This document shows, in pieces, positions 1 to 5,069 of a DNA stretch of 5,069 nt (position 1 is its first letter; every line of letters begins with the position of its first letter). The position numbers were made by a program, and so were the translations under genes. The stretch lies in assembly GCA_014239715.1 (NCBI GenBank), contig JAAZYJ010000270.1, forward strand, positions 1-5,069, given 5' to 3'. This DNA is from Flavobacteriales bacterium (GTDB taxonomy: Bacteria > Bacteroidota > Bacteroidia > Flavobacteriales > Parvicellaceae). The notes beneath the pieces are model-generated. The model was not told where the DNA came from and ran no database searches. It saw nothing but the letters and a program-made list of their open reading frames with translations.

Positions 1-2463
1 GATGTGAACAACAATCCGAATAATCCCGTTATCAATTATCGTTCTTTTGGTGAGGATCGAAATAATGTTTCGAGTAAGGGGATCCAGTATATCAATGGGC
101 TACAAAATAATGGGGTATTGGCAAACGGGAAACACTTTCCCGGGCATGGAGATACTGACACAGATTCTCACAAAGCATTGCCCACAGTGCCACACAACAG
201 AACAAGATTGGATTCTGTGGAGCTATATCCGTTTAGGGAGGCTTTTCAGATCGGATTGGGAAGTGTGATGGCGGCTCACCTTAGCGTTCCCTGTTTGGAA
301 AGTGAGAAAAACGTAGCAACAACGCTGTCCCCGAACGTGGTGAACGAGTTGTTGAAAAGTGAAATGGAATTTGAAGGATTGGTTTTTACAGACGCGCTTA
401 ATATGAAAGGCGTAAGTGCTTTTTTTGAGCCTGGTGAGGTTGATGTGAAAGCGTTATTGGCAGGAAACGATGTGCTGTTGTTCTCGCAGGACGTTCCAAT
501 CGCTATAAAAAAGATCAAAGAAGCCATAAAGAACAAAGAAATTTCCGCGAAAGAGATTACCAGAAGAGTGCGGAAGATACTAAGGTATAAGAAAGAGTTT
601 GGTGCTGCAGACCGCTCTGTTATTGATAAAACTAGCTTGTACAATGATCTAAATAATATTGAAGCTGAATTGGTTAAACGAAGAATATTCGAACAGGCAA
701 TTACCGTTGTGAAAAATGAAGATGACGTACTGCCTCTGGAATCTTTGCAGACAAAGAAAATACTGAGTGTTTCTATCGGTTCTGATGTCAATAATCTGTT
801 CAGCACAGGCATGGATCGGTACTGTAAGCTGAACACCCTTTCATTGGATAAGAATGGCTCGCATGAACAAGTATTGGAACACCTTGAAACAATAGCCGCT
901 AACGATTTGATCATTGTTTCTACGCATGACCTTAGTCAACGAGTTAAAGACAATTACGGGTTGACAAGTAACGCGCTAAAAATGATCCAGGAGCTTGCAA
1001 TTTTGCGACCGACTGTCCTGGTGCATTTTGGTAACCCGTATGCTTTAAGCCAGCTTGATTCTATGGCTGACCTGAAAGGGGTAGTTGTGTGTTATGAAGA
1101 ACAAAACGAGGCATTTGATCTGGCATCGCAGCTTTTATTTAACGGGATACCGGCAAAAGGTATCCTGCCTGTATCCATAAATGAGATTTATCCTGTGGGT
1201 GCGGGTATAACTTGGAATGCCAGTACCAGATTGAAGTATACTTTGCCCGAGGACCTGGGAATAGATCCAATCAAACTAGCGCCGATCGATAGTATTGTTA
1301 AAGATGCTATTGGGCAAAGTGTTTTTCCTGGATGTCAGATCATGGCTATCAAAGACGGAAAAGTTTTTTATCACCGGGCTTTTGGAAAGCATACTTACGA
1401 GGGTGATAGCAAGGTCACTCTCAATGATGTCTACGACATCGCTTCCATAACCAAAATTGCTTCTTCCGCTGCAGCTCTTATGAAAATGGAGGATGAAGGC
1501 CAATTTGATATTGAAAAGACCATAGGTGATTATTTGCCTGAGCTAACTGACTCAACGGATTATAAAGATGTAAACCTTAAAGATATGCTTTCACATCAGG
1601 CCGGATTTGTTTCTTGGATCCCATTTTATGTAAAAACATTGCACAAAGGACAACCGAGCTTTAAGCTGTATAGCCCGAATAAAACAAAATTCAATACAGT
1701 TGAGGTTGCGGCAGGGCTTTGGCTCAACCCAAGCTATCAGGATACCATCTTCAACAGAATACTGGGTACACCTGTGGCAGCAAAAAAGAAATATAAATAT
1801 TCAGACCTGGGATATTATTTTGTAAATAAGATAGTTAAGACACAGACAAACATGGGTCAAGATCGATATTTGGACAGCTGTTTCTACCAACCGTTGGGGC
1901 TGGATCGGATAGGGTATCAACCCCGTAAAACTTTTGACATTGAACATATCATTCCTACTGAGAATGACAGCTACTTCAGAAATCAGCTTATACATGGATA
2001 TGTTCATGACCAAGGAGCTGCCATGTTTGGAGGAGTGCAGGGACATGCCGGATTGTTCGCTAATGCGAATGATCTGGGAGTCGTAATGCAGATGTACTGT
2101 AATTATGGTACTTATGGAGGCAAAAGGTATTTGTCTGATTCTGTCGTGCGGAAATATACTTCTTCACACTTTCTGCAAAATGGTAACAGAAGAGGAATAG
2201 CGTTTGACAAGCCGGTTAGGGAAGGCGGAAATGGACCAACGTGCAGCAAATGTACCTCTGACGAGAGCTTTGGTCATTCGGGCTTTACAGGAACGCTTAC
2301 TTGGGTTGACCCTTCTAATCAACTGGTCTATGTTTTCCTGTCAAACAGAGTGTATCCGGATGCAGCGAATCGTAAAATTATTTCATTAAGTGTCAGAACC
2401 AAGATACAGCGTATATTGTATAATGCTGTAAATTCGGCGAACGAATCGAAGTTGGATCTATGA
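1..2463 (+). CDS. GH3 beta-N-acetylglucosaminidase (NagZ-like) fused to a class C beta-lactamase-like serine hydrolase, 5'-truncated by the window
   Basis: The frame is open from base 1, and the GTG at 4 lies inside a conserved GH3 segment (DVNNNPNNPVINYRSFGED), so the real start and probably an export signal lie upstream; perhaps 150 residues are missing. Codons 1 to about 205 are a GH3 catalytic domain. They carry KHFPGHGDT (130-156) followed by DSH (163-171), the NagZ-type loop whose Asp/His pair acts as acid/base, and FTDALNM with the likely nucleophile Asp at 391-393. Codons about 210-400 resemble the GH3 C-terminal domain. Codons about 419-815 are a beta-lactamase/transpeptidase-like domain with SITK (Ser at 1444-1446, Lys at 1453-1455), YSD (1798-1806) and HSG (2275-2283). 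By family, the GH3 part should remove GlcNAc from muropeptides. The hydrolase part may act on peptide or ester bonds, but its substrate is unknown. The gene ends in SKLDL with no visible T9SS tail. The family call is firm; substrate and location are inferred. Confidence -1.
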   Translation, partial: DVNNNPNNPVINYRSFGEDRNNVSSKGIQYINGLQNNGVLANGKHFPGHGDTDTDSHKALPTVPHNRTRLDSVELYPFREAFQIGLGSVMAAHLSVPCLESEKNVATTLSPNVVNELLKSEMEFEGLVFTDALNMKGVSAFFEPGEVDVKALLAGNDVLLFSQDVPIAIKKIKEAIKNKEISAKEITRRVRKILRYKKEFGAADRSVIDKTSLYNDLNNIEAELVKRRIFEQAITVVKNEDDVLPLESLQTKKILSVSIGSDVNNLFSTGMDRYCKLNTLSLDKNGSHEQVLEHLETIAANDLIIVSTHDLSQRVKDNYGLTSNALKMIQELAILRPTVLVHFGNPYALSQLDSMADLKGVVVCYEEQNEAFDLASQLLFNGIPAKGILPVSINEIYPVGAGITWNASTRLKYTLPEDLGIDPIKLAPIDSIVKDAIGQSVFPGCQIMAIKDGKVFYHRAFGKHTYEGDSKVTLNDVYDIASITKIASSAAALMKMEDEGQFDIEKTIGDYLPELTDSTDYKDVNLKDMLSHQAGFVSWIPFYVKTLHKGQPSFKLYSPNKTKFNTVEVAAGLWLNPSYQDTIFNRILGTPVAAKKKYKYSDLGYYFVNKIVKTQTNMGQDRYLDSCFYQPLGLDRIGYQPRKTFDIEHIIPTENDSYFRNQLIHGYVHDQGAAMFGGVQGHAGLFANANDLGVVMQMYCNYGTYGGKRYLSDSVVRKYTSSHFLQNGNRRGIAFDKPVREGGNGPTCSKCTSDESFGHSGFTGTLTWVDPSNQLVYVFLSNRVYPDAANRKIISLSVRTKIQRILYNAVNSANESKLDL
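2460..2463 (+). promoter_or_regulatory. ATGA stop-start overlap coupling the GH3/serine hydrolase gene to bshA
   Basis: The bases ATGA hold the bshA start codon (2460-2462) and the TGA stop of the upstream gene (2461-2463). The preceding bases (gaatcgaagttggatct) show no clear Shine-Dalgarno match, which is usual in Bacteroidota. The arrangement implies cotranscription, with bshA translated by ribosomes finishing the upstream gene. The overlap is seen directly; coupling is inferred. Confidence -1.
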
Positions 2464-3581
2464 GAATTGGGATTGTATTATACCCAACGTATGGTGGAAG
2501 TGGAATTGTGGCTACTGAGCTAGGTAAGGAACTGGCGAGAATTGGGCATGAGGTACATTTTATAACCTATAGTCAACCCGTCAAGTTAGGGGGGTACAGA
2601 AAAAATATACATTACCATGAGGTAAGGGTTTCGGATTACCCTTTGTTCACCTATACACCTTATGAGCTAGTGCTAACAAGTAAACTTGTAAACGTTGTTA
2701 AATACGAGAAGCTTGACCTTTTACACGTGCATTACGCGGTTCCTCATGCTTCGGCTGCATACATGGCAAAAAAGATTTTGGCAGATCAAGGGATCAATAT
2801 TCCTCTGATCACCACTTTGCACGGCACCGACATTACTTTGGTTGGTAAAGATGCATCTTTTCAACCTGTTATCGAGTTTGCAATTAACAACTCTGACGCC
2901 ATAACTGCTGTATCAAATAGTCTTAAAGAAGATACATTGCGATATTTTAAGGTTTGCAAAGAAATTGAAGTAATACCCAATTTCATTCGTTTGGAAAATT
3001 ACGGTAGAAACCCTTCACATGCGGTTAAGGCAAAATATGCCCCGAAAGAAGAAAAGATAATCACCCACATATCCAACTTCAGAAAGGTAAAGAGGATACC
3101 GGATATTGTACATGCTTTCAAAAAGATCGTAGACCAGGTGCCATCAGTATTACTACTTATTGGCGATGGACCGGAGAGGAACAATGTAGAAAAATTGTGT
3201 CGGGAGCATGGAACATGCGATCGCGTTCACTTTCTTGGTAATATAAAATATCCTCAGGATGTGCTTCAAATTTCAGACCTGTTTATGCTTCCATCTGAAA
3301 CTGAAAGCTTTGGATTAGCTGCATTGGAAGCGATGGCCTCAGGTACTCCGGTAATTGCGTCAAGAACAGGAGGCATTCCTGAGGTTATAGAAGATGGAAT
3401 GGGTGGTCTTTTGCATGAAGTAGGTAATATAGATCAAATGGTCAAAAATGCTATTAGCATATTCCACGACGCTGAAGGGTATAGGTCACGGGCGTTGGAA
3501 AAAGCGCAATCATTTGATCTGAACCAGATCCTTCCTAAGTATCTTGAACTTTACGAAAGCTTACTATCTGAAGAGGGATAA
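2460..3581 (+). CDS. bshA: N-acetyl-alpha-D-glucosaminyl L-malate synthase BshA (bacillithiol biosynthesis, first step)
   Basis: A complete 373-residue GT4-family, GT-B-fold glycosyltransferase of the length usual for BshA. It transfers GlcNAc from UDP-GlcNAc to L-malate in the cytoplasm. BshB then deacetylates the product and BshC adds cysteine to give bacillithiol; neither gene is in the window. The start is fixed by the family N-terminus MRIGIVLYPTYGGSG, whose glycine-rich loop begins the N-terminal Rossmann domain. Other family landmarks are LHVHYAVPHA, HGTD (residues 121-124), AVSNSLKEDT, IPNFI, SNFRKVKR (basic residues 208-212, probably contacting the UDP phosphates), LIGDGPER, and the EX7E motif in ESFGLAALE (Glu282 and Glu290) followed by ASGTPVIASRTGGIPEVI. 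The ATG overlaps the stop of the upstream gene by four bases. No Shine-Dalgarno sequence stands before it, so translation is probably coupled. Other GT4 enzymes share the later motifs, but the N-terminal half is specific for BshA. Confidence -1.
   Translation: MRIGIVLYPTYGGSGIVATELGKELARIGHEVHFITYSQPVKLGGYRKNIHYHEVRVSDYPLFTYTPYELVLTSKLVNVVKYEKLDLLHVHYAVPHASAAYMAKKILADQGINIPLITTLHGTDITLVGKDASFQPVIEFAINNSDAITAVSNSLKEDTLRYFKVCKEIEVIPNFIRLENYGRNPSHAVKAKYAPKEEKIITHISNFRKVKRIPDIVHAFKKIVDQVPSVLLLIGDGPERNNVEKLCREHGTCDRVHFLGNIKYPQDVLQISDLFMLPSETESFGLAALEAMASGTPVIASRTGGIPEVIEDGMGGLLHEVGNIDQMVKNAISIFHDAEGYRSRALEKAQSFDLNQILPKYLELYESLLSEEG
3564..3581. other. Convergent 18-bp overlap of the 3' ends of bshA and the surface-protein gene
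   Basis: The bshA stop TAA (3579-3581) lies inside the opposite gene, where it is read as a Leu codon. The opposite gene's TAG (3564-3566 on the minus strand) lies inside the last codons of bshA. Both ends match their families, so neither looks like a misread extension. There is no spacer for a shared bidirectional terminator, and no GC-rich hairpin with a T-tract was seen around the junction. Transcripts must therefore end inside the opposing gene. Confidence -1.
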
Positions 3582-3878
3582 GTGAAATTGATCATCAACG
3601 ACATTCGGTATTCTCAACCCGGTTGTAGGATCATATTCTGATCCATATGTTCCTTTTATAAGGACAAAGAAAACGCCCTCGGCACAGTCCTGACCTCTTT
3701 TATTCTTACCATCCCACTTAAACTCAGGGTCGTCAGATTCGAAGACCTTAAGCCCCCATCTGTTGAAGATCTCTACATGGACGGTATCATAGCATGGGTC
3801 AGAAATCCCTTCCAGTTCAAAAAAATCGTTCTTCTGATCTCCGTTAGGGGTGAAAACATTAGCAACGGGATAAACATA
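3564..3878 (-). other. T9SS type B / gliding motility-associated C-terminal sorting domain (CHU_C type)
   Basis: The last 104 residues carry the signature of this domain: NVFTPNGDQKNDFF, then VEIFNRWGLKVFES, WDGKNKRGQ, EGVFFVLIKGTYG, and a terminal beta-strand ending HLSLFR. In this family the domain is recognised by the T9SS translocon in the outer membrane and directs export to the cell surface, in some cases dependent on SprF/PorP-type partners. The stop follows the expected terminal basic residue, so this end of the protein is intact. An insertion between GTYG and the last strand (YDPTTGLRIPNVVDD) makes the tail slightly longer than the common form. Confidence -1.
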
Positions 3879-5069
3879 TCCTTCCGGGGGGTCTATGTGT
3901 ATTGCGGAACCGTTGTACGTTGTGTCTGAATTACATTTTGTTGAATATGCCATAAACTGAAGATCAATGTCCTCAATAAAAACATCACCACAACCAACCT
4001 TCCAACAGTATTTTAGAGGCACATCCTGCACTGCACCTACGGCTAAATTTGACGTGTATAGATAATTGTGCATCCACATCGTATCCAGCCCCATAAAGTC
4101 TAAGTAGTAGGCGCTATCTCCACCAGCGCTTAAAGGACTAACGTAATTCCCGGCAAAATCAAACAATGTACTTGTGGGCTCTATAAATAGCGTGTCTTGT
4201 GTGTTAATGGTATCTCGTGCATAGACCTCAAAGCAAATACTGTCATTAAAGGTAACGTTCATAGTGTCCGGTATGGATAGTAGAATAGGTGGAACAATGT
4301 TTACCACGGCTATCTCTACGTGCTTAACAGTAGTATCCGATCCGGAACAACCCAAAGAGTATGTTGTCAGGTCGAGTCCAAAAACAGAATCCACTGACTC
4401 ACATGGAGGTTCCCAACAATACCTTAGAGGTATGAACCCAATGCCTTCATACACGCCCGCTCCGATATCCAGGAAGTGAGGAATCCACAACGTGTCATCT
4501 CCCATGTAGTCCAGGTAGTAAAAATCACCTGATGGTGATCCGCCTGATGCAGTTGGTGGAACAAAATTGCCAACAAGATCGAATTCGCTTGACACAGGGG
4601 TTAAATAAATGGTGTCTGCCCCGTCATTATCGTAAGACATGATGTCAAAACAGATCTGGTCTTCAGCAATTACGGTAATCGTATCATCCAATGCCGTAAA
4701 AAGCGGCGGTGAATCAACAGTGCACGCCAGACCTTCATACTGAATATCAAGAGTTGTTTCTCCAATTTTCACGCCTCCACGCCACTCATGTACCTTAAGT
4801 GCAAATGCGTATTTCCCAATATTGGCAGGGCTTGCATTGATCATGCCTGTTACGGGGTCAACAGACATGGGTGGAGCTCCACCACAAATGTTTGCAAGGC
4901 TATATGTTGTTCCTGAGATCAGTCGCCAGGTTATTGGGGGGTAGGGTTTAGGATAGGTGCCGTTTGATGCGGAAGCAGCTGAGGCACACGCCAATGGATC
5001 TACAAGCTCGTAAGACAAAGAGTCGCCGTCTGGATCCGTTACGCCAAAATCAAAGTATTTTGTAAACCC
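3564..5069 (-). CDS. Secreted modular surface protein with a T9SS type B (gliding motility-associated) C-terminal sorting domain, 5'-truncated by the window
   Basis: The reading frame is open from the right edge to the TAG at 3564-3566, giving 501 codons. A TTG at 5016-5018 could be read as a start, but the codons before it continue a conserved module (TDPDGDSLSYELV), so the true start lies beyond the window. In order, the protein has one module beginning with DPDGDS, two tandem modules of about 135-140 residues sharing a four-cysteine pattern, and a C-terminal domain that directs export through the type IX system. The sequence is rich in Asp, Thr, Tyr and Pro and shows no catalytic motif, as expected of a beta-sandwich adhesin or structural surface protein. 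The ligand or partner is not recognisable. It is transcribed against bshA and overlaps its 3' end by 18 bp, so it is not in the same operon. The sorting call is firm; the adhesin role is inference. Confidence -1.
   Translation of the reverse strand, partial: GFTKYFDFGVTDPDGDSLSYELVDPLACASAASASNGTYPKPYPPITWRLISGTTYSLANICGGAPPMSVDPVTGMINASPANIGKYAFALKVHEWRGGVKIGETTLDIQYEGLACTVDSPPLFTALDDTITVIAEDQICFDIMSYDNDGADTIYLTPVSSEFDLVGNFVPPTASGGSPSGDFYYLDYMGDDTLWIPHFLDIGAGVYEGIGFIPLRYCWEPPCESVDSVFGLDLTTYSLGCSGSDTTVKHVEIAVVNIVPPILLSIPDTMNVTFNDSICFEVYARDTINTQDTLFIEPTSTLFDFAGNYVSPLSAGGDSAYYLDFMGLDTMWMHNYLYTSNLAVGAVQDVPLKYCWKVGCGDVFIEDIDLQFMAYSTKCNSDTTYNGSAIHIDPPEGYVYPVANVFTPNGDQKNDFFELEGISDPCYDTVHVEIFNRWGLKVFESDDPEFKWDGKNKRGQDCAEGVFFVLIKGTYGSEYDPTTGLRIPNVVDDQFHLSLFR
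3888..4292 (-). repeat. Tandem protein module, copy 2 (four-cysteine repeat)
   Basis: This encodes about 135 residues from PPILLSIPD to IHIDPP, directly following copy 1 and directly preceding the sorting domain. It aligns with copy 1 through ICFEV, FDFAGNYVSP, YYLDFMGLDTMW and PLKYCW. The cysteines are at 262, 338, 343 and 362 in the same numbering (spacings 76, 5, 19), nearly the same as copy 1. Pairing into two disulfides per module is plausible for a protein folded outside the cytoplasm, but it is inferred from spacing only. Confidence -1.
4293..4709 (-). repeat. Tandem protein module, copy 1 (four-cysteine repeat)
   Basis: This encodes about 139 residues from PPLFTALDD to AVVNIV. Landmarks shared with copy 2 are ICF, DT, FDxxGNxVxP, GG, YYLDxMGxDTxW, PLxYCW, a following Cys, and DTT near the end. 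Counting residues from the TTG at 5018, the cysteines are 123, 201, 206 and 224 (spacings 78, 5, 18). The YCWEPPC segment resembles the WTPxC segment of other Bacteroidota surface modules. The copies are clearly similar as protein but diverged as DNA, so the duplication is old. Confidence -1.
4710..5069 (-). other. First visible extracellular module (DPDGDS-type, cadherin/Ig-like), partial
   Basis: This encodes about 120 residues of the surface protein. It begins near GFTKYFDFGVTDPDGDS, and the Asp-rich DPDGDS (5019-5036) looks like a calcium-binding loop. Further along are PYPPITW, YSLANICGGAPP, VDPVTGMINASPANIGKYAFALKV and HEWRGGVKIGE. This pattern (SxDPxTGxIxxxPxxxGxYxxxxxVxEyRxGxxIGE) is familiar from long gliding-associated surface proteins of Bacteroidota, where it recurs as a beta-sandwich module. 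The 5' boundary is cut by the window. The family resemblance is from memory; calcium binding is inference. Confidence -1.

Noticed and set aside
4..6. GTG as start codon of the GH3 fusion
   Set aside because: The GTG is the Val of the conserved DVNNNP segment, and the frame is open to the window edge, so the gene begins further left.
276..914. A 212-codon open frame on the minus strand inside the GH3 gene
   Set aside because: It lies wholly antisense to a strongly conserved enzyme, its product is Ser/Phe/Leu-rich with no recognisable motif, and it fits a shadow of the real frame.
1276..2430. Beta-lactam resistance gene
   Set aside because: The domain belongs to the broad beta-lactamase-like fold, but it is fused to a GH3 glycosidase and has YSD and HSG in place of YxN and KTG, so a resistance role is not supported.
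3588..3598. Short inverted repeat TTGATCATCAA as a possible bshA terminator
   Set aside because: The stem is only 4-5 AT-rich pairs with almost no loop and no T-tract, and it lies within the opposing coding region.
4264..4479. A 71-codon plus-strand frame inside the surface-protein gene
   Set aside because: It is antisense to the conserved cysteine repeats, with no family resemblance or start signal.
5016..5018. TTG as start codon of the surface-protein gene
   Set aside because: The 17 codons before it are open and continue the DPDGDSL module, and no signal peptide follows the TTG.

Overview
The window suggests a Bacteroidota (Bacteroidetes) genome, plausibly of the Flavobacteriales or a related lineage. 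The evidence is a type IX secretion (T9SS) type B / gliding-associated C-terminal sorting domain, a fused GH3 N-acetylglucosaminidase–serine hydrolase of a type common in this phylum, a bacillithiol-type bshA, and the absence of a recognisable Shine-Dalgarno sequence at the one internal start. The species cannot be named from this sequence.

Layout: three genes fill essentially the whole window, with no intergenic stretch. (1) Bases 1-2463, + strand: the 3' part of a large fusion gene. It has a NagZ-like GH3 catalytic domain, a GH3 C-terminal-like domain and a class C beta-lactamase-like serine hydrolase domain. Its true start lies left of the window. (2) Bases 2460-3581, + strand: complete bshA, whose ATG overlaps the stop of gene 1 (ATGA). 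(3) Bases 3564-5069, - strand: the 3' part of a large secreted surface protein made of beta-sandwich-like modules, two of them tandem copies with the same four-cysteine pattern, ending in a T9SS type B sorting domain. Its start lies right of the window. Genes 2 and 3 converge and overlap tail-to-tail by 18 bp.

How the genes may work together: genes 1 and 2 look like one transcriptional unit. Gene 1 probably trims GlcNAc and possibly peptide from cell-wall fragments. BshA joins GlcNAc (from UDP-GlcNAc) to L-malate, the first step of bacillithiol synthesis. Amino-sugar salvage feeding thiol synthesis is an attractive link but is inference. Gene 3 is on the opposite strand and is probably unrelated in function (cell-surface adhesin or structural protein).

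No RNA genes, insertion sequences, CRISPR arrays, attachment sites, convincing promoters or intrinsic terminators were seen. The promoters of both transcription units should lie outside the window. I found no strong evidence of a wholly new system. The most interesting points are the coupling of the muropeptide-type fusion enzyme to bshA, the variant active-site motifs and CxxC of the hydrolase domain, and the four-cysteine repeats of the surface protein.
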